A stretch of 64,000 nucleotides of DNA. Origin: Plantibacter sp050587525 (GTDB taxonomy: Bacteria > Actinomycetota > Actinomycetes > Actinomycetales > Microbacteriaceae). Positions 42,022-49,665 of the stretch are shown here, piece after piece. The notes beneath the pieces are model-generated. The model worked only from the letters and a program-made list of their open reading frames with translations, had not been told where the DNA came from and ran no database searches. Positions within the stretch are counted from its first letter, which is position 1. The number at the start of each line of letters is the position of its first letter. Position numbers and translations under genes: made by a program. The DNA lies in NCBI RefSeq assembly GCF_050587525.1, contig NZ_JBOBFT010000008.1, positions 62,001 to 126,000 of the forward strand, given 5' to 3'.

Positions 42022-42309
42022 TCAGACGACGTGCGCGCTGCGTGTGCGCATGGCTTGGTCGAGCGCTCCTTGTGGGTTGTACTGGTCGGTGAAGCCGTCG
42101 CTGATGGTGATGGTGACTTGGGTCGCTGCGGTCACGATGATGGTTGTGTCGTTGTCGATGACGAGTGGGCCGCCGCGTCGGCTGATGAGTGCGGCTGCGG
42201 CGAGGAACAGTGTTCGTCCTTCCTCTTCTGGGAGTTCGATGGTGCGCTCGTTGATCGTGACGGTGCTGGTCACGCTCTCGTTGGTCGACTGGGTTCGTCG
42301 TGGGTTCAT
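42022..42309 (-). CDS. small phage-type protein upstream of the tape measure gene
   Basis: A 95-residue protein starting at ATG 42309 (MNPRRTQSTNESVTSTVTINERTIEL). It is Thr/Ile/Val-rich, with predicted beta strands (TTIIVTAATQVTITISDGFTDQYNP) and an Ala-rich helix (RTLFLAAAALISRRGG). The position directly before the tape measure gene is where tail assembly chaperones usually lie, but no slippery site or overlapping second frame is visible, so that role is not supported. A longer reading to 42645 would overlap the next gene and is rejected. Confidence 0.6.
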   Translation of the reverse strand: MNPRRTQSTNESVTSTVTINERTIELPEEEGRTLFLAAAALISRRGGPLVIDNDTTIIVTAATQVTITISDGFTDQYNPQGALDQAMRTRSAHVV

Positions 42310-42385
42310 GTGGTCCTTGCTGCGTGGATATGGCAAGGGCCGGCACCGTGTGAGGGTGCCGGCCCGAGGCGTGTGTGGTGGGGTG

Positions 42386-42925
42386 TCAGCCGAAGTAGGC
42401 GTAGTGCATGGCTCGTTCGAAGCCGGCGGCCTGTTCTTCGCGGATGTTGAGGAGGTCGGTCGCGGCCTCTGCTGCGCTCGGCTTCTCGTCGGCGAAGAGG
42501 TTGACTGGCTTGGCCCACCGTGATTCGAGGGACCGTCGGAAGACGGCGTAGGCGAGGGAGTCGTCGTTGTTGCGGAGGGCGCGGGCGATGACTCGTTCGG
42601 CTTCGTCTGCGTCAGTGATGTTCTCTGCCCGGTCCTGTGCGTCACGGAACGCGATGATGTCGGATCCAGTGTGGCCGACCTTCGCGTCGAGGGTCTTCTC
42701 GATCTCTTTGGCCTTGTCGGCGACGAGCGCCTTCTCCTTCTCGCGGAGATCCCGCAGCTTGGTCTTTGCCGTCTCCGTGTTGGTCTTCGTCAGTTCGTCC
42801 TTGTACGCATCTGTGAAGTTGGGGTCGCGACTGATGCGCTGGGCTTCCTCGGAGTGGAAGGTCTGTGCGCGTGCCGCTTCCTGACGGACGGTGCTGATCT
42901 GGGCCTTGAGGTAGTCGAGTGACAT
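42386..42925 (-). CDS. helical, charged phage-type protein
   Basis: A 179-residue, highly charged protein with predicted long helices (LKAQISTVRQEAARAQTFHSEEAQRISRDPN and KTKLRDLREKEKALVADKAKEIEKTLDAKVG). ATG 42925 follows GGAGACACC. The composition resembles scaffold or tail-assembly proteins of actinobacteriophages, but the family is not recognised. It is the first gene of the late-type block (42925 to 38884), after a 141-bp gap that probably holds a promoter. Confidence 0.6.
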   Translation of the reverse strand: MSLDYLKAQISTVRQEAARAQTFHSEEAQRISRDPNFTDAYKDELTKTNTETAKTKLRDLREKEKALVADKAKEIEKTLDAKVGHTGSDIIAFRDAQDRAENITDADEAERVIARALRNNDDSLAYAVFRRSLESRWAKPVNLFADEKPSAAEAATDLLNIREEQAAGFERAMHYAYFG

Positions 42926-43066
42926 GGTGTCTCCTTCTTTCGCGCACGGCGAGGGTTCTTGTGTGGGCGTGTGTTCTGCCCTGCTGTGGTGGTTCCAGCT
43001 GTTTCTAGGTTCGCGGGACTGCCGCCGACTGCCGCGGTTATGTGCCGTTGACGGCAGTCCCTGCGT

Positions 43067-43450
43067 TCACTGGTTCCTGTACCGCTGGATGGAAGCGCGA
43101 CTGATCTGCCAGCGGCCGTCGACGAGCTCCCCGTCGAGGCGCCCTTTCTCACACGCATCCCTCACACCTCGAGGTGTGAGCTGCAGCTGTGTTGCCGCCT
43201 GACGCGTGGTGAGCATCGTGGGACGCTCCACCGCCTCCGCTGTGATGATCGTCGAGGTTCCGGCCCTGTACGAGAGAGCGGCACGGTGGAGGCTGTTGAG
43301 TACGTGGTACACCTCCGCGTCGCGCATGTCCCTGGCGTTGAGCCTGAGCTCATCGAGCTTGATCCGCTGTTTCAGGTAGGCGGCGACTCGGGCCGGCACG
43401 ATGACGATTGGCCCCTCTTCGCCGTGGAGATAGGAGTCAGGGGCTTTCAT
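43067..43450 (-). CDS. helix-turn-helix DNA-binding protein (excisionase/regulator type)
   Basis: A 127-residue protein with a C-terminal MerR/excisionase-like HTH: MLTTRQAATQLQLTPRGVRDACEKGRLDGELVDGRWQISRASIQRYRNQ (written here in shortened form; HTH core TRQAATQLQLTPRGVRDA at about 82-99). The N-terminal half may dimerise. ATG 43450 has GGAGGTGAGC upstream. It ends the overlapped early operon and overlaps the preceding gene by 14 bp. Candidate roles are recombination directionality factor for the serine integrase or control of late genes. Confidence 0.75.
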   Translation of the reverse strand: MKAPDSYLHGEEGPIVIVPARVAAYLKQRIKLDELRLNARDMRDAEVYHVLNSLHRAALSYRAGTSTIITAEAVERPTMLTTRQAATQLQLTPRGVRDACEKGRLDGELVDGRWQISRASIQRYRNQ

Positions 43451-43790
43451 TTCGCTCACCTCCCCGGGTTGGGGCAGTGATGTCGAGCGCGCGGCAGAGC
43501 ATCGAGAACCGCGTGAAGCCTTTCGTGTATATCGGCATGAGGCTGATGTTGCCTTCAGCCATGACGTATGTTGACCAGAGTCGTGCTGCTGCCAAGCACA
43601 CCTCGCGGACGTACAGGGGTTCGGTGGTTTCACGAAGGTTGTACACGCTCTGGAGGTTGTTGCCCGGAGCGAGAGGCGTCATGATCTCGACGCACACAGC
43701 ACGGACGTCTTGCTCGAAGAGATCGCCGATGAAGAGCGTCCGTTCACCCTGTGGACCGATGATCTCGTAGTCGTCGAACTGGGAGCTCAC
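43437..43790 (-). CDS. uncharacterised early-operon protein
   Basis: A 117-residue protein starting at GTG 43790, which overlaps the WhiB stop by 4 bp. It begins with an acidic segment (SSQFDDYEIIGPQGERTLFIGDLFEQDVRAVC) and has a helical second half (REVCLAAARLWSTYVMAEGNISLMPIYTKGFTRFSMLCRAL). No known domain is recognised. The tight overlaps on both sides indicate an expressed part of the element's early operon. Confidence 0.65.
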   Translation of the reverse strand: MSSQFDDYEIIGPQGERTLFIGDLFEQDVRAVCVEIMTPLAPGNNLQSVYNLRETTEPLYVREVCLAAARLWSTYVMAEGNISLMPIYTKGFTRFSMLCRALDITAPTRGGERNESP

Positions 43791-44032
43791 GTGGTGTCCT
43801 TTCTGGTCGTCGAGTGTGTTCCCCATCTGCGTCCCGCCCAGATGCCGCCGGCGGGGCGCTCTTTCGCTGCGTAGTCGCGGCAGAGCGCCATCAGCGGGCA
43901 CCTATGACAGATGTAGGCGACGGACTCGGTTGGTTGGTCGTCGAGGATGAACCGGCCGTCGTCGTGACATTCCGGGTCGGTGAGCCGCATTGCATCCTGT
44001 AGCGCGGCGAAAGCCGCTTGTGAGCCCTTCAC
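43787..44032 (-). CDS. WhiB-family iron-sulfur transcription factor
   Basis: An 81-residue WhiB-like protein with four cluster-binding cysteines C22, C42, C45 and C51 (ECHDD, ICHRCPLMALC) and the signature GGIWAGRRW. GTG 44032 is chosen because it overlaps the ATPase stop by 4 bp (GTGA) and gives typical phage WhiB length; ATG 44104 would overlap 76 bp of the ATPase gene. WhiB proteins bind a 4Fe-4S cluster and regulate with the principal sigma factor. In phages they can reprogramme host transcription or block superinfection. Confidence 0.92.
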   Translation of the reverse strand: MKGSQAAFAALQDAMRLTDPECHDDGRFILDDQPTESVAYICHRCPLMALCRDYAAKERPAGGIWAGRRWGTHSTTRKDTT

Positions 44033-45330
44033 AGCGACGCTCCCGGGTCGCAGTTGGGGTGAGTTGCGGTTGACCCCAAAGCCGGATGCATCGGGTTGTG
44101 GCAAGTGACGCAGGTCCTTCCCTGTGAGTCAAATGACTCACCTGTCCCAATTGGGACAGGTGCCGGGTTACCGGAGTTACTGTCGTTACCGACTTCCGGG
44201 ACAACGGGGGAGGCGAGGTAGCGGTCCCACGCGTCAGCGAAGTGACTGCGCTGATACCCCTTCACGGCGTGCCCATCGACCTTCAACGTGTTGTTCGTCG
44301 GGATCTCATACTTCGCTAGTGTGCGAGCGAGAAAGCGGGAGTCGATCGCTTCGCCCTTGATATTTCCCCAGGGTGAGGTCTCGAGGCCGTGCAACCGCGA
44401 AAGCAAATCGTTGGTACTGAGTCGGTCATCGTTGAACATGACGTCGCGGATGTCCGAGAGCAACTTGATGCCGAGAGTCGCAGGCTTCTTCTTCGCATCG
44501 GCGACCATCATCACCGCGGCGTCCCGAGCTGTTGTCGGCCAGTGCCCGCCGGCAGCGTCCGCGATAGCGAGGATCGGTTCCCAGATGTCAGCGTCGCGAT
44601 CCTCGATTCCTTCAGGGAGGTCAGGCCATGCATCCGACACCTCCGTCCTGACGCCAGCCGTGGCATTTGCGAGGCGCTCTGTGAGAGATCGTGCTTGGGG
44701 TTCGTTTACTCGTCTCCTGTACGGCTCCACGATTTGTCCGTGCTTCCGTCGCTTCATGTTGACGACGATCGACCGGGTCATCAGTGTGTCGGGAAGTTGG
44801 TTCAGGCCAGCGAGGGCGACCGCACAGTACGACGGCCATTCCTCCGTGACGATCTCCTTCCCTCGGATCGCTGCTCGTCCGGCCGTTGCTCCCTTTCTGT
44901 ATCCGGAGTTGAGGAGGCCTCGGAGGTCCTCGTTTCCGTCTGACTTACTTCCACTGAATACCGCATCGATCTCGTCCATCAGCAAGGTGGGCAGTCCGGC
45001 TTCGTCTGAGATCTTCCGGAACACGTACGCCACCGAAGCGTTCACCGACAGCACTGGCCGAGGGACGAGAGCTTCGGTGAGCTCCATGCATCGGCTCTTG
45101 CCGCTACCCGGTTCAGGGGAGAGGAAGGCAAGACGAGGGGTGTTCTCGAAGGAGTCCACGAGGTGGGCGTGGGCGATCCACAGCGTGTGTGCTGTGGACG
45201 ATTCGGGGGAGGGGTAGGCGATGAATCGTTCCAGGAACACCTTCACCTCATCAAGGAGCTCAGAGAAACGAACGCCCCCGTCTTCGCCAGAATCGGTAAC
45301 TGCGGTAACGAAGGTAACTGGTGCGCTCAT
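44029..45330 (-). CDS. DUF3631-domain ATPase with a C-terminal Cys/His motif
   Basis: A 433-residue P-loop protein. Walker A EPGSGKS lies at 73-79 and Walker B LLMDEID at 116-122; sensor-like regions AVALAGLNQLPDTLMTRSIVVNMKRR follow. The DUF3631 region (ADIWEPILAIADAAGGHWP onward, about 245-370) is typical of phage and plasmid primase-helicase-like proteins. The last 30 residues carry C-x2-C-H and a later Cys (CVTCHNPMHP, HPNC), a possible zinc ribbon. No separate primase domain is present. It is probably the element's replication ATPase, and its start overlaps the preceding gene by 4 bp. Confidence 0.85.
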   Translation of the reverse strand: MSAPVTFVTAVTDSGEDGGVRFSELLDEVKVFLERFIAYPSPESSTAHTLWIAHAHLVDSFENTPRLAFLSPEPGSGKSRCMELTEALVPRPVLSVNASVAYVFRKISDEAGLPTLLMDEIDAVFSGSKSDGNEDLRGLLNSGYRKGATAGRAAIRGKEIVTEEWPSYCAVALAGLNQLPDTLMTRSIVVNMKRRKHGQIVEPYRRRVNEPQARSLTERLANATAGVRTEVSDAWPDLPEGIEDRDADIWEPILAIADAAGGHWPTTARDAAVMMVADAKKKPATLGIKLLSDIRDVMFNDDRLSTNDLLSRLHGLETSPWGNIKGEAIDSRFLARTLAKYEIPTNNTLKVDGHAVKGYQRSHFADAWDRYLASPVVPEVGNDSNSGNPAPVPIGTGESFDSQGRTCVTCHNPMHPALGSTATHPNCDPGASL

Positions 45331-45776
45331 CGTGGGCCTCCTGCAGCAGCGGCCGCGACTACAACGTTTAGTACGTCGAGTTCGGTGACGAGGGCGCCTG
45401 CCTGGTCTGCAGCATCCAAAGCTTCGTCGATTCGACGCTGCTTCATCTCGGAGAGCTGCTTGCCAGGGTTCATAGCGGACTCGTAGTAGCGATCGCGATC
45501 CGCCAGAGCACTCGTGAGCGCCGGCTGTAGCGAACGATTTCCTTCAGCAAATGCGAAGTGCCACCATGCAGCGAGAGCCGGTGTCAGCTGCCACAGCTGA
45601 ATGGTTCCGTCCATCAAGCGCCATAGGGTTGCCTCGAGTTCTGATTCAACCGATGCGCCGATCAGTTTCGGGGTCTGGTGCGTTGCGCGTGGGAGAATTG
45701 AGGTGTCGTCCCGCCCCTCAGCGAGATTTTCGGCCGTCTGGTTGCCCGCCAGGCGGCTTTCTCGTGTGGCGTTCAT
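45327..45776 (-). CDS. uncharacterised early-operon protein
   Basis: A 149-residue helical protein (LEATLWRLMDGTIQLWQLTPALAAWWHFAFAEGNRSLQPAL) preceding the DUF3631 ATPase with 4-bp overlaps on both ends. The Trp-rich helix and Ala-rich C-terminus are notable, but no domain is recognised. By position it may be a replication accessory protein; this is inference. Confidence 0.65.
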   Translation of the reverse strand: MNATRESRLAGNQTAENLAEGRDDTSILPRATHQTPKLIGASVESELEATLWRLMDGTIQLWQLTPALAAWWHFAFAEGNRSLQPALTSALADRDRYYESAMNPGKQLSEMKQRRIDEALDAADQAGALVTELDVLNVVVAAAAAGGPR

Positions 45777-46117
45777 CGCGTACCCCGCTTCAAGGCCACG
45801 ATGTCTCCCCGGGAGAGGTTCGTAGAACGAATCGCTCCCGCGTCGAGTCCCATGCGATCGAACGCATCGACGTTGAATGCCGCAGTTTCTCCGGTTGGAT
45901 CGGCGTGAGACAAGCAGTAGCCCAGGAGCTCTGTAGCGGTTTCGACGGTTCCGCCTCGACGGATATGGGCGCGTACGAGCCGTGAGCATTTCGAGGGAGA
46001 GAGCTCGAGCCCGTTTTCTGCCGCAGACTCGACTGCGCGTCGGATGAGCTTGTCGACCGAAGAGGTCTGGCTTCCCTGTTCGTGCTTCCAGGCGCCGGTT
46101 GCGTTGATGGCGTTCAA
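45773..46117 (-). CDS. uncharacterised early-operon protein
   Basis: A 114-residue protein (MNAINATGAWKHEQ) with a basic helical centre (SPSKCSRLVRAHIRRGGTVETATELLGYCLSH). It overlaps both neighbours by 4 bp. No family is recognised. Confidence 0.6.
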   Translation of the reverse strand: MNAINATGAWKHEQGSQTSSVDKLIRRAVESAAENGLELSPSKCSRLVRAHIRRGGTVETATELLGYCLSHADPTGETAAFNVDAFDRMGLDAGAIRSTNLSRGDIVALKRGTR

Positions 46118-46326
46118 GAAGCACCACCGCCCATGGGGCGAAGAAGCGCAGCGATTCGATCGCGTTGCTCCTGTGTGAGTGGCGGCGCGCTACTTACGAC
46201 TTGAGCGACGTACTCTGCGATTCGAGCGGTCGCGAGGTCACGAGCTGTCTCGCGTTGGTTGGGCTTGTCCCATCGCACTGCAGCAGCATGGCGAGCGAGG
46301 GCGGAGCGCTTCTCCGAGGAGGGCAT
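46114..46326 (-). CDS. small basic early-operon protein
   Basis: A 70-residue protein that begins the overlapped operon. The segment KRSALARHAAAVRWDK resembles short Ala/Arg/Trp helices seen in small phage and plasmid DNA-binding proteins, though no family can be named. The ATG at 46326 lies just after a small inverted repeat (GGAACC/GGTTCC, 46330-46345). A TTGACA-like box on the minus strand lies about 30 bp upstream. Confidence 0.55.
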   Translation of the reverse strand: MPSSEKRSALARHAAAVRWDKPNQRETARDLATARIAEYVAQVVSSAPPLTQEQRDRIAALLRPMGGGAS

Positions 46327-46366
46327 GGAGGAACCTTTCGGTTCCGGAGCCCTGTCAAACCCGGGT

Positions 46367-46378
46367 GCCTACGTAGGC
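46367..46378. promoter_or_regulatory. 12-bp palindrome at the early-operon promoter
   Basis: GCCTACGTAGGC is a perfect palindrome lying just upstream of a minus-strand TTGACA (46351-46356) that could drive the early operon starting at 46326. It is a candidate repressor operator. Confidence 0.35.
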
Positions 46379-46432
46379 GGGCAATTCACTTCTAAGTGCA
46401 GACTACAGGAGCATTTGGCATGTCTTTGCCAT

Positions 46433-46897
46433 TCAAAGGCGTGTCGGCTTTCCTGGGTAGCCTGGCCGCACCGAGCTGACCAAGGTCAACATGTCCTTCG
46501 CGAGAACGGTGCCATGAAAGTGTCGGCAGACCATGCTGATGCCTGCCGCATCGCCCCACGTCGCTAGCTCGGCAACGTCGTACACGTGGCCAGGCCAGTG
46601 ATTGTTTCCGTTCAGCGTGTTTCGCTCTCTGGCCGATTGGACGGACTCCGCCAGATTCATGCCAGGTGAGTACTTATAGTCTCGAACTGCACAAAGTATG
46701 AGATCGCCTAGTTTCACGACGCGAGCAATCTGGCAAGCTTTCGGTCGGCTGCACTGGTAGCGGTGAAGCGTGACCTTCGAGAGTAGGCCGGCGCGCTCAA
46801 GTTGAATGTAGCCATCCTCGATTGCCGTCGCTCGATCGTCCGACGCATCCATCAGCTTGGTTAACCAGATGGACAGGTCTGCAGCGTTGTCGCTCAT
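46433..46897 (-). CDS. uncharacterised protein next to the tyrosine recombinase
   Basis: A 154-residue protein starting at ATG 46897, twenty bases after the recombinase stop. It has a Cys pair in HRYQCSRPKACQIARVV and a His-rich end (MVCRHFHGTVLA). The N-terminal SIWLTKLMDASDDRATAIEDGYIQLERAGLL looks helical. No family is recognised. It may be transcribed with the recombinase. Confidence 0.6.
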   Translation of the reverse strand: MSDNAADLSIWLTKLMDASDDRATAIEDGYIQLERAGLLSKVTLHRYQCSRPKACQIARVVKLGDLILCAVRDYKYSPGMNLAESVQSARERNTLNGNNHWPGHVYDVAELATWGDAAGISMVCRHFHGTVLAKDMLTLVSSVRPGYPGKPTRL

Positions 46898-46916
46898 ACC
46901 TTCCTCACTTCACCGC

Positions 46917-47825
46917 TCATCGGAACCTTGTCGGAACGTTGACCAGCGGCAATCGCCCGATCGCTTCCGTGATCAGCTTTGCCGACGGCTTTACGTAGTG
47001 CTTGAGCGTATTGGCGTTCGCGTGCCGCATCGCATGCTGAACCGTGAGCATGTCGGCGCCGGACTCAACGAGCTCTGTTGCGTACCAGGCCCGGAGCTGG
47101 TGTGGTCGGTGCTTGATTCCGGCACGATGGACAGCCTTCGAGAGCGTGTTCGATACCGATTTGGCGTTGACGTGTCCTCCGGTGTTCGGTCCGATTCCGG
47201 GGAACCAGAATCCATCGATGGGGAACTTGTCGCGGTTCGCAAGCGCGTGCTCGATAATGAGCGGATGAAGGGGCCTCCACACTTCAAAACCGCCTTTCGC
47301 TTCGACGGTTAGAATCTGTCCAGTCTCCCAATCTATGTTTGCGCCGGAGGTTGCCGCGATCTCTACCGCTCGGAACCCCTGGTAGGCCGCAAGAAGCACC
47401 ATCATGAGCGTCTTCCCGTAGATTCCGGAGCTCAGGAGCCTCTGGACGTCGTCGGTTGAGAATGGGTTCGCTTCCACCCGGACCGTGCGGCCTCGAGGCA
47501 GCCGCGCTGCCGGGTTGTCGATCCTCAATCCCTCGTCCTGCATCAGCGTGAAGAACGTATGGAGGAAGGACTTGTAGTTCTGGCGAGTCTTCGGCGACAG
47601 GTGCGGGCGGGCGAGGAACGAGATGAGTTCGTGACGCGTCGCTTCCAGCACCGGGTGGGCGAGGAATTGTCCGAGTGACCGATAAACGATGGAGCGTTCC
47701 TTGATCGTGCGCTCGGTGCAAGACGCAGAACGCATGTGGAGTACCCAGACGTTGAATGCGTCCTCGTCCGAGATAGTGGCTGTCTCGTGTAAGGGAGTGA
47801 CTGCGGCGAGCGTCATCGGTTCCAT
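46917..47825 (-). CDS. tyrosine recombinase (XerC/phage integrase family)
   Basis: A 302-residue site-specific recombinase with a SAM-like N-terminal domain (20-105) and a catalytic domain. The catalytic set is complete: R152 (GFRAVEIA), K177 (EAKGG), H242-x2-R245 (HQLR), H268 (MRHAN) and nucleophile Y277 (KHYVKP). Presence of this enzyme together with a serine integrase in one element is unusual. The att sites here are of serine-integrase type, so this protein more likely resolves dimers or is inherited from another element. It overlaps the small gene upstream by 13 bp. Confidence 0.92.
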   Translation of the reverse strand: MEPMTLAAVTPLHETATISDEDAFNVWVLHMRSASCTERTIKERSIVYRSLGQFLAHPVLEATRHELISFLARPHLSPKTRQNYKSFLHTFFTLMQDEGLRIDNPAARLPRGRTVRVEANPFSTDDVQRLLSSGIYGKTLMMVLLAAYQGFRAVEIAATSGANIDWETGQILTVEAKGGFEVWRPLHPLIIEHALANRDKFPIDGFWFPGIGPNTGGHVNAKSVSNTLSKAVHRAGIKHRPHQLRAWYATELVESGADMLTVQHAMRHANANTLKHYVKPSAKLITEAIGRLPLVNVPTRFR

Positions 47826-48097
47826 CCTTCCGCGACAACATCAGCGCGAACGAAGGTTGAGATCTCGGTCCCGTCAGCACAACGTCTATCTGCAGCCAAG
47901 ATGTAGACCCCGACGAACGCGCCCGGCTCGGTGAAGGCCACAAGAGGCGAATGTGCGGTCTCGAGCGCGTAGTCGAAACCCGTGCCGTCCAGATGTCTTG
48001 CTCTGAACAGCTGAATCCTGCCGGTCTCGTCACGAGCGTGTCGCCTGTCGAAGAACTCGACGGTGAGCGGGGCGTTGTTAAGATGGGTATTGTTCAT
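47813..48097 (-). CDS. small protein between the two recombinase genes
   Basis: A 94-residue protein from ATG 48097 with GAAGGGA upstream. It appears to be a compact beta-rich protein (PLTVEFFDRRHARDE, LVAFTEPGAFVGVYILAADRR). No family is recognised. Being between the serine integrase and tyrosine recombinase genes, it could be a directionality factor, but nothing in the sequence proves DNA binding. Confidence 0.55.
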   Translation of the reverse strand: MNNTHLNNAPLTVEFFDRRHARDETGRIQLFRARHLDGTGFDYALETAHSPLVAFTEPGAFVGVYILAADRRCADGTEISTFVRADVVAEGWNR

Positions 48098-48110
48098 GAT
48101 TCTGATCCCT

Positions 48111-48142
48111 TCATCGGTATGGTTCGTCATCGGTATGGTTCG
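48111..48142. repeat. tandem 16-bp repeat (two copies)
   Basis: TCATCGGTATGGTTCG occurs at 48111-48126 and again at 48127-48142 without change. It sits in the promoter region of the gene at 48097, downstream of the integrase stop. It could be a binding site for an element-encoded protein or a recent duplication. Confidence 0.6.
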
Positions 48143-48228
48143 CGAACTTGCCCTCGGACTGTTGGCGCAGTAACGGCGGCGTTTCGTTTCAGGTGTCCAG
48201 TCCTGGACACCTGAGCTCGAATCGATGG

Positions 48229-49650
48229 CTAGGTGCGCCACACGATCGAGACGTCTTCTGGGTCAAAGCGACGACCGCTCCCTGACGGTTGAATGGTGAC
48301 AGTCAGGAGCGACTCGACGACCTCGCGTTGCGCTGCGATCGGCATGGCCTCCCATTTGGCCCGGACATCACCGCCAGCGAGATCGGCGACGACAGTCCGC
48401 GGTTGCGCCGCTCTTAACAGCCGCTCAAGCTGCACACGCTCGTCTCTGAGCCTGCTCGTGATCCGCTTCAGCTGCGTGGCCGTGATCTCGTCAGCGGCGA
48501 ACTGATCGGCGACGATGTCGAGCTTCGCGTCGAGCGCGGAGAGCTGGGATCTGTGCTCATCTGCGGCAGCGGTATCGGTTTGTGCGAAGAGATCGAGTGC
48601 ATCAGGCCGTGACAGTCGGGCGACAAGGACCTCCGTAACGAGTTCATCGACCGGTGCTTGTTTGCGTCGTACCTTGAAGCACTCTGAGCAGTTGTACGAG
48701 GGGTCCTGCCGCTTCGAACTGCCGGTCTGCTTACTCACTACGGTTCGACCGATCTGGCGCCGCATGGGACCACCACATAGTCCGCAGATCGCGAGTCCGC
48801 TGAGGAGGTACTTGAAGCCCGGTCCAACATGGTTCGAGCGACGCGATGGGTCCGTCAGAAGCGCGACGAGTTGATCGTGAGTCTCAGAAGAGTAGATCGG
48901 TTCGGTGGTCGACTTACCGATGACCTGTCCTTGGTACTGCCGGAGGCCAGCATTTGTCGGCCGAGTGAGGATCTGGCGAAGGATCGTGGAGTTCCACATG
49001 GGCGCCTGCGGGCCATGGATGCCTCGAGCGTTGAAGTCGTTGACGATGGAGCGCAGAGACTCGTGGGCGAGTACGCGTCTTGCTGCTTCACGCACAACTG
49101 CGGCCTGCTCTTCGTCGACGACATCCCGACGGACAGTTGCAACCGAGTCGCCATCGGCATCGAGGATCCGTTTGAAGCCGTACGGGCTGTAGCCGTGCGG
49201 TTCACCCTTCTCGGCTTTCTCCTGAAACTTTCGCTTGAGCCGGCGGGACATGCTCTCAACCTCCCGTCGCGCGACCGTGCCCTTGATGCGCGCCATCATT
49301 CGTCCGTCTGGTGTGGAGATGTCGATATCACCACCGACGTTCGCGAGGGCGAGCCCGTGGGTGTTCGCCATGTCGATGACGTCCTCGAGCTCGCGGGGAG
49401 TACGTGTGAGCCGGTCTACATCCCAGACGATGATCGCGTTGATGTGGCCAGCCTTGATGTCCGTCACCATGCGGTCGTAGGCGGGGCGCTTCTTGGAGCG
49501 AGTCGCGCTGACGTCGTTGTCCGTATAGACGCTCACGACGTCCCACCCGCGACGCTCAGCCTCACGGCGGCAGTCCTGCTCCTGACGTTTCACGCCGAGC
49601 CCGGTGCCTTCCGTGTCCTTGCTGATTCGTGCGTAGATTCCAGCTCTCAT
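48229..49650 (-). CDS. large serine recombinase (integrase)
   Basis: A 473-residue serine integrase. The catalytic domain has IYARISKD with nucleophile Ser10, VYTDNDVSAT, and IIVWDVDRLTR (Arg residues of the active site). The recombinase domain follows (GYSPYGFKRI onward). A zinc ribbon has Cys at 289, 292, 321 and 324 (CGLCGG, CSEC), and a coiled coil lies at about 365-415. ATG 49650 lies 28 bp from attR, with no clear Shine-Dalgarno sequence on that strand. The enzyme explains the 2-bp crossover and the dyad-symmetric reconstructed attP. It needs no host factor for integration; excision needs a directionality factor. Confidence 0.95.
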   Translation of the reverse strand: MRAGIYARISKDTEGTGLGVKRQEQDCRREAERRGWDVVSVYTDNDVSATRSKKRPAYDRMVTDIKAGHINAIIVWDVDRLTRTPRELEDVIDMANTHGLALANVGGDIDISTPDGRMMARIKGTVARREVESMSRRLKRKFQEKAEKGEPHGYSPYGFKRILDADGDSVATVRRDVVDEEQAAVVREAARRVLAHESLRSIVNDFNARGIHGPQAPMWNSTILRQILTRPTNAGLRQYQGQVIGKSTTEPIYSSETHDQLVALLTDPSRRSNHVGPGFKYLLSGLAICGLCGGPMRRQIGRTVVSKQTGSSKRQDPSYNCSECFKVRRKQAPVDELVTEVLVARLSRPDALDLFAQTDTAAADEHRSQLSALDAKLDIVADQFAADEITATQLKRITSRLRDERVQLERLLRAAQPRTVVADLAGGDVRAKWEAMPIAAQREVVESLLTVTIQPSGSGRRFDPEDVSIVWRT

Positions 49651-49665
49651 AGAAGGAGGTTATAA

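Noticed and set aside
41731..42309. Programmed frameshift for a tail assembly chaperone pair
   Set aside because: No overlapping second frame follows the 95-residue ORF and no slippery heptamer was found at its end. A hairpin separates it from the tape measure gene.
42022..42645. Longer 207-residue version of the small gene before the tape measure
   Set aside because: It would overlap the 179-residue gene by about 260 bp on the same strand. The part from ATG 42309 has better coding character.
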